Source: Acidimicrobiaceae bacterium
GTDB taxonomy: Bacteria; Actinomycetota; Acidimicrobiia; Acidimicrobiales; UBA8592
NCBI GenBank assembly: GCA_002724825.1
Contig: PBPU01000034.1
Coordinates: 26,734 to 58,884, forward strand
DNA: 32,151 nt
Reading direction: 5' to 3'
The notes under the pieces are model-generated. The model was not told the DNA's origin. It was given only the letters and a program-made list of their open reading frames with translations, and searched no databases. Positions 24,053-32,113 of this stretch are shown piece after piece. Positions within the stretch are counted from its first letter, which is position 1. The number at the start of each line of letters is the position of its first letter. The translations under genes and the position numbers were made by a program.

Positions 24053-25492
24053 ATGGAACTTCCGTATCAATTCACCGTTACTGCAACAACAAAGGAAATT
24101 CGCGCAGACTACGCCTCGCTAGACGAGGGTACTGGGTCAGGTAAGAGCGCGACTATTGCCGGAAGACTTATGTTAAGGCGAGTTCAGGGCAAGGTAGCTT
24201 TTGGTGACCTACAGGATATGAGCGGACGCATACAACTCTTTGCTCCTGCAAAGGCAACTCCTGAATTCGATTCTTTCACGAGTCTCAATATTGGCGATTG
24301 GATCGGCGTTACAGGTGAGATCATGAAAACAAAGAGAGGAGAACTGTCAGTAAAAGTTGAACAATGGGTAATCCTTGCTTCAGCGGATAGGCCTTTCCCC
24401 GATAAGTGGCATGGTATCACCGACCCAGATTTACGCTATCGGCAAAGATATGTAGATCTATGGGTGACTGAAGAGGCGCGTGAGAACTTCCTAATGCGGA
24501 GTAAAATGCTTTCGCTTACTCGCCGCTGGCTCGAAGCTAAGAATTTTCTAGAGGTAGAAACTCCCGTCTTTCACCCAATTCCCGGAGGTGCTTTAGCTCG
24601 ACCATTTTCGACACATCATAATGCGCTCGATACCGAACTGTATCTGCGCATTGCCCCCGAACTGTATCTAAAGAGATTGATCGTTGGAGGCTTTGAGAGA
24701 GTTTTTGAAATCGCCCGAGTGTTCAGAAACGAAGGTATATCTACCAGACATAATCCCGAGTTTACAATGCTTGAACTTTACCAAGCATACGCTGATTGGA
24801 ACGATATTATGGAATTGGCGGAAAGCCTCATAGAACATCTTGCTATTGAGCTCACAGGTTCAGCCCTTATCTCATACGATGGAAAAGAAATCGACCTGAC
24901 TACTCCTTGGAGGAGGGCGACTCTAAATGACTTGATAGAAGAACATTCTGGGTTAGATGTCTCTCTTGATACCCCAGTAGATGAGCTTCGTAGTATCTGT
25001 AAGAAGCTAGATCTAGAAATTTTACCCGCTTGGGGAGCCGGAAAATTACTTCTTGAAATATATGAGAAGACGGTTGAACCGAATCTATGGGGCCCTTGCT
25101 TTGTCACGGAATACCCTAGTGAAGTTTCACCTCTTTCAAGAGAGCACCGTCAGAAACCAGGCTATACCGAAAGGTTCGAAGCAATTATTGCAGGTAGGGA
25201 GATCTTAAATGGGTTCTCTGAGCTTGTGGATGCTCAGGAGCAGCAGAAACGGTTTGAGGAACAACTAGCCCAAAATAAAGCTGGAGATGAGGAGGCGATG
25301 GTTGTCGACTCAGACTATGTCCGTGCATTGGAGTACGGGCTTCCTCCTACAGGCGGTATTGGTATAGGAATTGATCGATTGGTGATGTTGCTAGCCGACG
25401 TTCAAACGATCCGTGATGTCATACTTTTCCCAACTCTTCGACCCGAGCAACAAACCAACTCACGGACCGAACTAGACTTACCTCGAGACTAG
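24053..25492 (+). CDS. lysS: Lysyl-tRNA synthetase, class II
   Basis: Charges tRNA-Lys. The 479 residues comprise an N-terminal OB-fold anticodon-binding domain (about 35–135; SATIAGRLMLRRVQGKVAF) and a class II catalytic domain. Motif 1 lies near MLSLTRRWLEAKNFLEVETP, motif 2 is ARVFRNEGISTRHNPEFTML and motif 3 is GLPPTGGIGIGIDRLVMLL. PITPGGALARPFSTHHNALD-type substrate residues are kept as PIPGGALARPFSTHHN. ATG at 24053. It converges on the polyprenyl synthase gene with an 8-base gap. Position next to panC and upstream of clpC matches other actinobacteria. Confidence 0.96.
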   Translation: MELPYQFTVTATTKEIRADYASLDEGTGSGKSATIAGRLMLRRVQGKVAFGDLQDMSGRIQLFAPAKATPEFDSFTSLNIGDWIGVTGEIMKTKRGELSVKVEQWVILASADRPFPDKWHGITDPDLRYRQRYVDLWVTEEARENFLMRSKMLSLTRRWLEAKNFLEVETPVFHPIPGGALARPFSTHHNALDTELYLRIAPELYLKRLIVGGFERVFEIARVFRNEGISTRHNPEFTMLELYQAYADWNDIMELAESLIEHLAIELTGSALISYDGKEIDLTTPWRRATLNDLIEEHSGLDVSLDTPVDELRSICKKLDLEILPAWGAGKLLLEIYEKTVEPNLWGPCFVTEYPSEVSPLSREHRQKPGYTERFEAIIAGREILNGFSELVDAQEQQKRFEEQLAQNKAGDEEAMVVDSDYVRALEYGLPPTGGIGIGIDRLVMLLADVQTIRDVILFPTLRPEQQTNSRTELDLPRD

Positions 25493-25500
25493 GCTCCTAT

Positions 25501-26490
25501 CTAACTAGCTGATTGAGCTCGGTCGAGTAGATGGTTTGTAGCAGCAGAGAGGGCATTTGTTGCTGGAGAAGAAGGAAGTGACTCCAACTCTAACTTAGCT
25601 TTCTGCGCCCAAAACTGTGCTCGAGTGAAAGCTTCTTCGACAGCACCTGTTGAACGAATCAGGCTCAGAGCTCGATCTCTTTCATCTGTACTCAGTTCTT
25701 TCCCGAGGAGCTCTTGGAGCTGTTCTCCTACATCTGACTCCAACGCGAGAAGAACTGGCAGCGTGTACACCCCTTCGATAAGGTCGTTACCTGCCGGTTT
25801 CCCTAACTGATCTTCAGAAGCAATAACATCAAGAATGTCGTCAACAATTTGGAAAGCCATCCCATACGTATGACCAAAAGTGGTTAATTGGTCAACCGTA
25901 TGTCTTTCGAGTCCTCCAGTTAATCCTCCTATTCTGCATGCTGTAGAGAGAAGAGAAGCGGTCTTTCCAGCGATAGACTGCTCGTAACTTTCCTGAGTTC
26001 TCGAAGGTTTATAAGTCGACTGGAGTTCTAGGATTTGTCCTTCACATAGTTCTCCAATTGTTCTTGCTAATAAACCCGCTATTTCTGTTCCTAACGAGGC
26101 GGCGATTTCTGAAGCTCGGGCAAGAAGAAAGTCTCCAGCTAAAATCGCCGTATGATTTCCCCATACAGCGTTTACTGATGGAACGTTCCTTCTCATCTCA
26201 GCTTCATCCATAACATCGTCGTGGTACAAAGATCCAAGGTGAACTAGTTCAACTGCAACACCACCCATCAGAACCTCGTCACTTACAGGAACAGCATTTG
26301 ACTGTTCAACAGCAGATGATGCGATAGTAAAACCTGGTCGGACTCTCTTTCCTCCAGCAGTAATTAAGTGTTTTGCTATTTCAGTTAGATATGGGTCTTT
26401 AGCGACGACTGAATTTTCTAGTTTTGTTTCAACGAGTGCCAGGTCATTTTTGAGAGTCGGAAGAGCTGACAAATGAGATAAAAGAGCCAT
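25501..26490 (-). CDS. Trans-polyprenyl diphosphate synthase (long-chain, HepPP/OctPP type)
   Basis: Builds the isoprenoid side chain for menaquinone by head-to-tail condensation. The 329 residues contain the first Asp-rich motif DDVMD (91–95, YHDDVMDEAEMRRN), the second DDILD (217–221, FQIVDDILD) and the GGKRVRP start block (46–52). No bulky residues stand immediately before the first motif (LGSLYHDD), which fits a long product. ATG at 26490; transcription diverges from clpC across about 286 bases. Exact chain length cannot be read from sequence. Confidence 0.92.
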   Translation of the reverse strand: MALLSHLSALPTLKNDLALVETKLENSVVAKDPYLTEIAKHLITAGGKRVRPGFTIASSAVEQSNAVPVSDEVLMGGVAVELVHLGSLYHDDVMDEAEMRRNVPSVNAVWGNHTAILAGDFLLARASEIAASLGTEIAGLLARTIGELCEGQILELQSTYKPSRTQESYEQSIAGKTASLLSTACRIGGLTGGLERHTVDQLTTFGHTYGMAFQIVDDILDVIASEDQLGKPAGNDLIEGVYTLPVLLALESDVGEQLQELLGKELSTDERDRALSLIRSTGAVEEAFTRAQFWAQKAKLELESLPSSPATNALSAATNHLLDRAQSAS

Positions 26491-26721
26491 ATGTGGGAAG
26501 TTTATGACCCCAAAACGTAGACCACACCATCGTAGAGAAATTGTTCTTGCATGAAATCAAGTGGCCTTAAAATGGTTGTAATCACCTTGGTAATTTACGG
26601 GTTGAGATTTAATTCTTAATTAAAGATAAAGATTTTTTAGATTTCGGGAAGAAAAGCTGCTGTTTTTGCGTTGTATGTATATAACAAGAATAAGTATTGT
26701 CTTTAATGTACGTTTATCGTA

Positions 26722-26740
26722 TTAGTGCTCTAAGTACTAA
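26722..26740. promoter_or_regulatory. Imperfect inverted repeat upstream of clpC, possible operator
   Basis: TTAGTGCT and AGTACTAA flank a 3-base centre; 7 of 8 positions pair. It lies 37–55 bases before the preferred clpC start, where an operator over the promoter would be expected, and TAAGAT at 26738–26743 could be a -10. The arms resemble CIRCE half-sites in part (TTAG…CTC) but the spacing is wrong, so HrcA is not implied. Confidence 0.35.
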
Positions 26741-26763
26741 GATAAAAATTAACTGTAGTGGTT

Positions 26764-26769
26764 GAAAGG
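26764..26769 (+). promoter_or_regulatory. Ribosome binding site deciding the clpC start
   Basis: GAAAGG lies 7 bases before TTG at 26777, which gives the family N-terminus FERFTDRARR. The open frame begins earlier, at TTG 26762, but that start would include the binding site itself. Confidence 0.7.
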
Positions 26770-26776
26770 TTACGCT

Positions 26777-29308
26777 TTGTTTGAAAGGTTTACGGATAGG
26801 GCCCGAAGGGTTGTGGTTCTAGCTCAAGAGGAAGCACGGCTTCTCAATCATAATTACATCGGAACTGAGCATATTCTGCTTGGCCTTATTCACGAGGGTG
26901 AAGGAGTCGCTGCAAAGGCACTTGAATCTTTGGGAATTTCACTTCAAGCTGTTCGAGATCAAGTTGAAGAAATCATTGGGCAAGGTGGATCCTCTCCAAG
27001 CGGTCACATTCCCTTTACTCCTCGTGCCAAAAAAGTTTTAGAATTAAGTCTTCGCGAAGCTTTACAACTTGGTCATAATTACATCGGAACTGAGCATATT
27101 CTGCTAGGTCTAATTCGTGAGGGTGAAGGTGTCGCTGCCCAAGTGCTAACAAAGCTAGGGGCAGATTTATCTCGGGTGCGTCAACAAGTGATTCAACTTT
27201 TATCCGGGTATTCCGGTTCAGGAGCAGATGGCCCAGAAGGTAGTCGTAAAGAAAGAGCATCGGCGACCACTGGAGGCGGCAGCGGAGATGCTGCCTCAGG
27301 TTCACTTGTTCTTGATCAATTTGGCAGAAATCTTACTCAGCTTGCACGAGAAAAGAAACTCGATCCAGTCATCGGAAGGTTGCGAGAAGCTGAGCGGGTT
27401 ATGCAGGTTTTAAGTAGGCGGACAAAAAATAACCCTGTTCTAGTCGGTGAACCAGGAGTAGGAAAAACAGCTATTGTTGAAGGATTAGCAAGATCAATTG
27501 CTGCTAATGAAGTTCCTGAACCACTAAGAGATAAGCAACTCTACACGCTGGACCTTGGTGCTTTGGTGGCGGGATCCCGATATCGCGGAGATTTTGAAGA
27601 ACGTCTTAAAAAAGTACTTAAAGAGATAAAAACCCGTGGAGATATCATCCTGTTTATTGATGAACTCCACACGCTTGTTGGAGCAGGAGCTGCAGAAGGA
27701 GCTATAGACGCTGCTTCAATACTCAAACCTATGCTTGCTCGAGGAGAACTCCAAACGATTGGGGCTACGACATTAGACGAATACCGAAAGCATTTAGAAA
27801 AAGATGCTGCCTTAGAGCGCCGCTTTCAAAAAATCATAGTGGACGAACCTGCTGTGCCTTTAACAATTGAAATTCTCAAAGGCTTGCGTGAACGTTACGA
27901 AGATCACCACAAGGTAACAATTACTGACCAAGCCTTAGTTGCTGCAGCTAACTTGGCAGATAGGTATATCTCCGACAGGCATCTTCCCGACAAGGCTATA
28001 GATCTCATAGATGAAGCAGGATCAAGACTCCGCCTTAGAAGAATGGAAACCCCGCCAGATTTCAAAGAAATTGAGAATGAGCTCGCACAAGTCACAGAGG
28101 AAAAGAAAGCAGCTGTGGAAGCTCAAGATTTCGAAGAGGCAGGGCGGCTTCGCGACAAAGAAAAAGATCTTCTCCAGAGAAAAGAAAACATGGAAACGGA
28201 TATGAAAGATTCTGGCGTTGACCTTTTTGACGAAGTTGATGAGGAAGCTATCGCCGAAGTTCTTTCTGTATGGACCGGAATTCCTGTCTATAAATTAACC
28301 GAAGAAGAAACTGCTAAGTTACTCCGAATGGAAACTGAGCTTCATAAGCGGGTAATTGGTCAAGAGGATAGTATCAAGGCAGTAAGCCAGGCAATACGTC
28401 GAACTCGAGCTGGATTAAAGGACCCCAAACGCCCTTCAGGCTCATTCATTTTCCTTGGGCCTTCCGGTGTTGGAAAAACTGAGTTAGCAAAAACGCTTGC
28501 GGAGTTTCTATTTGGAGACGAACAGGCCTTAATTAGTCTAGACATGTCGGAGTACATGGAAAAGCACACAGTTAGTCGTCTAGTTGGTTCACCGCCAGGA
28601 TACGTCGGGTATGAAGAAGGTGGACAATTGACTGAGGCTGTTCGGAGAAAACCTTTCTCAGTCGTCCTTTTCGACGAGATTGAAAAAGCACATCCTGACG
28701 TTTTCAACACTCTTCTACAAATACTCGAAGAAGGACGACTAACCGACAGCCAAGGTCGCTCCGTTGACTTCCGTAACACGGTGCTTATCATGACTTCAAA
28801 TTTAGGGACTCGTGATCTTCGTAAGGCCAACCTAGGGTTTACCAAAAACGATGAAGCGCTCTCTTATGAACGTATGAAAGAAAAAGTCACCGAATCTCTT
28901 AAAGAACATTTCCGCCCAGAGTTTCTAAATAGGGTTGATGAGGTTATTGTTTTCCATGAACTATCCAAAGACGAAGTAACCGAGATTGTAGATTTAATGG
29001 TTGCACGCGTAGCTGTTCAGCTCGAATCACAAGGGATGGGGCTTGAAGTCACAGTTGATGCTAAACATCACCTAGCGGATAAAGGCTATGACCCAGAACT
29101 TGGCGCACGACCTCTACGTAGAGCAATTCAACGTCTTGTAGAAGATCCGCTTTCAGAGAGACTCCTTCTCAAAGAATTTAAAGCTGGACAAATCGTTGTT
29201 GTAGACGTCGAAGACGACGAAGAAAATCCAAACCAAAAGTCGATTGTATTTAAAGCTGTAGAAGGATTTGAGCCCCCATCTGTCGAAGAATTTGTCGTAG
29301 CTGAATAA
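26777..29308 (+). CDS. clpC: ATP-dependent Clp protease ATP-binding subunit ClpC
   Basis: Hsp100 unfoldase that feeds substrates to ClpP. From TTG at 26777 it has 843 residues. Two Clp-N repeats cover about 1–145, each with HNYIGTEHILLGLI. AAA domain 1 has GEPGVGKTAIVEGLA (about 224–238). Next is a middle domain with a UVR-like coiled coil (KAAVEAQDFEEAGRLRDKE, about 430–450), then AAA domain 2 with GPSGVGKTELAKTLA (about 560–575) and the SPPGYVGYEEGG loop. Start chosen from the GAAAGG site and the family N-terminus; the frame opens five codons earlier. Transcribed divergently from the polyprenyl synthase gene, with a dyad upstream. The two Clp-N repeats share an identical 33-base DNA stretch. 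Confidence 0.97.
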   Translation: MFERFTDRARRVVVLAQEEARLLNHNYIGTEHILLGLIHEGEGVAAKALESLGISLQAVRDQVEEIIGQGGSSPSGHIPFTPRAKKVLELSLREALQLGHNYIGTEHILLGLIREGEGVAAQVLTKLGADLSRVRQQVIQLLSGYSGSGADGPEGSRKERASATTGGGSGDAASGSLVLDQFGRNLTQLAREKKLDPVIGRLREAERVMQVLSRRTKNNPVLVGEPGVGKTAIVEGLARSIAANEVPEPLRDKQLYTLDLGALVAGSRYRGDFEERLKKVLKEIKTRGDIILFIDELHTLVGAGAAEGAIDAASILKPMLARGELQTIGATTLDEYRKHLEKDAALERRFQKIIVDEPAVPLTIEILKGLRERYEDHHKVTITDQALVAAANLADRYISDRHLPDKAIDLIDEAGSRLRLRRMETPPDFKEIENELAQVTEEKKAAVEAQDFEEAGRLRDKEKDLLQRKENMETDMKDSGVDLFDEVDEEAIAEVLSVWTGIPVYKLTEEETAKLLRMETELHKRVIGQEDSIKAVSQAIRRTRAGLKDPKRPSGSFIFLGPSGVGKTELAKTLAEFLFGDEQALISLDMSEYMEKHTVSRLVGSPPGYVGYEEGGQLTEAVRRKPFSVVLFDEIEKAHPDVFNTLLQILEEGRLTDSQGRSVDFRNTVLIMTSNLGTRDLRKANLGFTKNDEALSYERMKEKVTESLKEHFRPEFLNRVDEVIVFHELSKDEVTEIVDLMVARVAVQLESQGMGLEVTVDAKHHLADKGYDPELGARPLRRAIQRLVEDPLSERLLLKEFKAGQIVVVDVEDDEENPNQKSIVFKAVEGFEPPSVEEFVVAE
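26848..26880 (+). repeat. 33-base exact direct repeat, copy 1 (clpC N-domain)
   Basis: Identical, base for base, to 27073–27105, 225 bases (75 codons) later, in the same codon frame. It encodes the end of HNYIGTEHILLG in the first Clp-N repeat. Flanks differ on both sides. Confidence 0.9.
27073..27105 (+). repeat. 33-base exact direct repeat, copy 2 (clpC N-domain)
   Basis: Second copy of the 26848–26880 stretch, encoding the same motif in the second Clp-N repeat. Conservation of every synonymous position is more than protein conservation alone requires. Confidence 0.9.
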
Positions 29309-29384
29309 AATTCTCAACTTTTCAACCAAGTTTCAATAAACATTCGGAGTATTTAGCTGTTCGGGTTACCATGCAAAGGTGGCT

Positions 29385-30818
29385 TTGAGAAAAATTCGAT
29401 TACTGTTTCTATCCATAGGGATAGCTCTTATCGCTGCAGCGTGCAATATCCAACTTCAAGTAACTATTGATATCCAGGAGGATGGGGCTGGAAAAGTCAT
29501 AGCTGGAGTTGGGCTAGATGCTATGGCCCAAGATAAAGAAGTATTTGCAGATCTTGAATCGATACTTCGGACCTCAGATCTTTCTACAAGCGGCTGGGAT
29601 TTTGAAGTTGTAGGAAAATCAGCTGATGGTTATATGTGGTACGAAGCATCTAAGGCATTTTTAAGCCCTGAAGATATTCAAGGAATTCTCGAAGAGCTAA
29701 CCAGTTCCCCTAATGTTTTCACAGGGTGGGAACTTTCTATTGACTCCACTCAAGGAAAACGTGTCTATGGCATTACAGGAGAAGTAGACCTTCGTGAGGG
29801 CTTTAGTATTTTTACTGATACCGAACTTTCAACTCTTCTGGAGGAACCTCCTCTAGGAATTTCGTTAGAAAGTATTGAAGCCGATCTCGGACAGAAGCCC
29901 GAAGACGCCGTAACTATGCAGGTGACAGTGAATCTTCCCAGCTCAGGGGAACAGTCATATGACATTCCCCTCGGGCAGCGGCGATCGATTGATGTTACGG
30001 GCGAGAGAATACACAGGGGAAACCAAATACTTGGCTGGGTGATCTGGGCACTGATGGCCCTACTCGCCTTAGCTTTGCTAATGACTGCTCTAAATTGGTT
30101 TCTTGATATTCGACATGCAAAAAAGCAACCACCACGCAGGCCATCACCAGTTACAAGTGGGGTTCCTGGGAGCAGTCAATCATCATTATCTCCTAACCCT
30201 CAGCAGCCATCTTCTGTTCGCCTTTTGGTTATTGATATGTACAAGATCATCTTTTCTGAAGGTAATGATTCGATGGAACATCTCGCCGGCCATATTCGTT
30301 CAAAGGGCGGAGATATTCGAGAAGAAGACTTACGAGAACTTCATCGCCAAGGAACTTTAGGTCGCCTCTCGTCACTAGACTTCTGGACTCAAGTTGGGGT
30401 AGAAGGAGATTCCCACGAACTTGATAAGGAATATGTGAAAAGCTTGACCTTAAGATCTGGGGCGAAAGATTTTCTCTTAGCTATGCATAAAAGAGGGATT
30501 CAAATAGGAGTCGTAACAAATGATTTCGCTGAATGGTCTCGAGCCCTTCAAGACCTATATGGACTTCAAGGTATGAAACCGTGGATAGTAAGCGCTGAGT
30601 CTGGAGTTCGTAAACCTGATCCTGCAGCTTTTGAGGTATTTCGGAAAGCTGCTGAAGTCCCCTTTCACGCATGTCTAGTAATTGATGGATCAGAGAATGT
30701 TCTAGATTCTGCGTCAAATCTTGGAATGAAAACCGTATTACTAGCAGGCAAGGAGACCGATGTGTCTTCTTCGGACCACCCAGTTATACAAAAACTGTCA
30801 GAATTTACACGCAGATAG
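29385..30818 (+). CDS. LppM-like lipoprotein domain fused via TM helix to HAD-like domain
   Basis: A three-part protein of about 477 residues (numbering here from GTG 29379). A signal peptide with a lipobox-like IAAAC (Cys at 22) leads into an extracytoplasmic beta-rich region (about 24–205) like the mycobacterial LppM domain. A transmembrane helix (216–243, ILGWVIWALMALLALALLM) is followed by a basic stretch RHAKKQPPRR, so the C-terminus is cytoplasmic. After a Pro/Ser linker comes a HAD-like domain (about 281–470): motif I VIDMYKIIF (D286), motif II GVVTNDF (T380), motif III VRKPDP (K412) and motif IV CLVIDGSENVLDSASNLGM (D436). The second motif-I Asp is Tyr288. TTG at 29385 is preferred because AAAGGTGG lies just upstream; GTG at 29379 overlaps that site. 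Converges on crp one base away. Confidence 0.85.
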   Translation: MRKIRLLFLSIGIALIAAACNIQLQVTIDIQEDGAGKVIAGVGLDAMAQDKEVFADLESILRTSDLSTSGWDFEVVGKSADGYMWYEASKAFLSPEDIQGILEELTSSPNVFTGWELSIDSTQGKRVYGITGEVDLREGFSIFTDTELSTLLEEPPLGISLESIEADLGQKPEDAVTMQVTVNLPSSGEQSYDIPLGQRRSIDVTGERIHRGNQILGWVIWALMALLALALLMTALNWFLDIRHAKKQPPRRPSPVTSGVPGSSQSSLSPNPQQPSSVRLLVIDMYKIIFSEGNDSMEHLAGHIRSKGGDIREEDLRELHRQGTLGRLSSLDFWTQVGVEGDSHELDKEYVKSLTLRSGAKDFLLAMHKRGIQIGVVTNDFAEWSRALQDLYGLQGMKPWIVSAESGVRKPDPAAFEVFRKAAEVPFHACLVIDGSENVLDSASNLGMKTVLLAGKETDVSSSDHPVIQKLSEFTRR

Positions 30819-30819
30819 G

Positions 30820-31479
30820 TTAAGTCGACCGGATTTCTAATTGTTTCCGGTCGAGAATAACGTACTTTTCACCTTTTTGAGTAAGCCATCCAAGTTTAAT
30901 AAATGAAGCAAGGGACTTATTTACCCGTTCTCTGGAAGCACCGATCATTCCTGCAAGCTCTTCTTGTGTTACTGGAAGCTCAAATTCTTCGTCAGTTCCA
31001 GCAAGCTCCAAAAGACGTTTAGCTGTTCTGCCTGTAACATCAAGAAACATTGAGTCAGCTAATGCTACGTCCATAACCTTTAGACGCTCAGCAAGCATGT
31101 CGACGATTTTCCATAACATTTCTGGATGCTCTTGATATAAAGATTTTACCGGTACATAAGGAATCACTACAACGGAAGAATTTTCAAGCACTCGAGCATC
31201 AGCTGATCGCCCATCAGGTCTGAAAAGTGGCATCTCGCCAAATAGATCACCAGACTCCATAAGTGCTACTACTGACTCTCGACCATCAAATGATCTATTC
31301 GCTATTGCAACTCGACCTTCAAGAACAATGTATAGGTCGTTTGCTTCGTCACCTTCGCTGAATAACATATCTCCACGTTGAAGTGACTGAACGCTGGATT
31401 GGTCGACTATGGGTTCGAGAAGCTCTTGCTGAACCCCAGAGAATAAATCCATTGAAGAAAGAAAAGTAACATCAATCAT
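30820..31479 (-). CDS. crp: Crp/Fnr-family transcriptional regulator (GlxR/CRP-like)
   Basis: A 219-residue cyclic-nucleotide-responsive regulator. The cNMP-binding beta-roll covers about 10–125; the phosphate-binding cassette is FGEMPLFRPDGRSADARV (80–97), with the Glu (E82) and Arg (R91) that contact cAMP. A dimerisation helix (about 118–140) precedes a winged helix-turn-helix with QEELAGMIGASRERVNKSL (172–190), whose recognition helix carries the SRE-R pattern typical of the CRP subgroup. ATG at 31479. It converges on the lipoprotein–HAD gene and is divergent from ispF; a CRP-like half-palindrome lies 24 bases upstream of its start. Ligand inferred from the cassette. Confidence 0.93.
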   Translation of the reverse strand: MIDVTFLSSMDLFSGVQQELLEPIVDQSSVQSLQRGDMLFSEGDEANDLYIVLEGRVAIANRSFDGRESVVALMESGDLFGEMPLFRPDGRSADARVLENSSVVVIPYVPVKSLYQEHPEMLWKIVDMLAERLKVMDVALADSMFLDVTGRTAKRLLELAGTDEEFELPVTQEELAGMIGASRERVNKSLASFIKLGWLTQKGEKYVILDRKQLEIRST

Positions 31480-31502
31480 TATGCTTGTAGCCTAATACGT
31501 TC

Positions 31503-31518
31503 TGACATTTCAATCACA
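31503..31518. promoter_or_regulatory. Candidate CRP-type binding site upstream of crp
   Basis: TGACA-N6-TCACA: the second half matches the CRP consensus TGTGA-N6-TCACA exactly and the first half in 3 of 5 positions, with correct spacing. It is 24 bases before the crp ATG on the minus strand and 125 bases before ispF, so it could serve autoregulation, ispF control or both. One degenerate half keeps this low. Confidence 0.3.
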
Positions 31519-31642
31519 TTGACAAGACTTTGTTGATTAGAAAGAAAACAATCCTTAAATTTCATCAGGTACCATCTCAAAATGAATAGCGTGCTTTTTC
31601 AATGATCTTGATAAAGTTTCACTCAAAGAGGAAGGCGAAGAT

Positions 31643-32113
31643 ATGATGCGAGTCGGCCACGGATTCGATTCCCACGCCTATATAACCGATCAAGAACGTC
31701 CCTTGATTCTTGGTGGGGTTACTTTTGAATCTGACTTAGCACTTCAAGGGCATTCAGACTCTGATGTTGTTACCCATGCATGCATCGATTCAATTCTTAG
31801 CCCAGTCGGATTGGGTGATATAGGAACTCTATTCCCCGATAACGATCCAAAATATCTAAACGCCAACAGTCTGGAATTACTTCAACATAGTGTTGAGCTC
31901 ATTAACGATGCCGGATGGGACATTGTTAATATAGACTGCTCAATTATCGCAGATATTCCAAAAATTCAGCCGAGCAGGTCATTGATTGAAACAACACTCT
32001 CAAAGATTGTTCAAGCTCCAGTAACAGTAAAAGGTAAAACTCCAGAAGGTCTTTTGAACTTCAATGGGGTTGCGTGCTTTGCTGTCTGTCTACTGAAAAA
32101 TTCAAATGCCTAA
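31643..32113 (+). CDS. ispF: 2-C-methyl-D-erythritol 2,4-cyclodiphosphate synthase
   Basis: Closes the cyclic diphosphate in the MEP isoprenoid pathway. The 156 residues have the zinc ligands in RVGHGFDSHAY (D9, H11), the GHSDSDVVTHACIDSILSPV block (36–55), GDIGTLFPDNDP (58–69) and VTVKGKTPEGL near 131–142. Two adjacent ATGs (31643, 31646) are possible starts after the GAGGAAGG-like stretch at 31629–31635. IspF products feed the polyprenyl synthase encoded at 25501–26490. The next gene overlaps by eight bases. Confidence 0.96.
   Translation: MMRVGHGFDSHAYITDQERPLILGGVTFESDLALQGHSDSDVVTHACIDSILSPVGLGDIGTLFPDNDPKYLNANSLELLQHSVELINDAGWDIVNIDCSIIADIPKIQPSRSLIETTLSKIVQAPVTVKGKTPEGLLNFNGVACFAVCLLKNSNA

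Larger units (their letters stand above)
26491..26776. promoter_or_regulatory. Divergent intergenic region between polyprenyl synthase and clpC
   Basis: About 286 AT-rich bases hold no convincing gene; the longest ATG frame (26574) is 15 codons. Both promoters must lie here. An imperfect dyad sits near the clpC side (26722–26740), described separately. I see no CIRCE element with its nine-base spacer and no obvious ClgR box. Confidence 0.5.

Noticed and set aside
26574..26621. 15-codon ATG frame between polyprenyl synthase and clpC
   Set aside because: Too short, no ribosome binding site; treated as noncoding.
26722..26740. CIRCE element for HrcA
   Set aside because: Half-sites agree only partly and the spacer is 3 bases rather than 9.
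28360..28845. 161-codon open frame on the minus strand inside clpC
   Set aside because: Antisense to the conserved second AAA domain; composition typical of a shadow frame.
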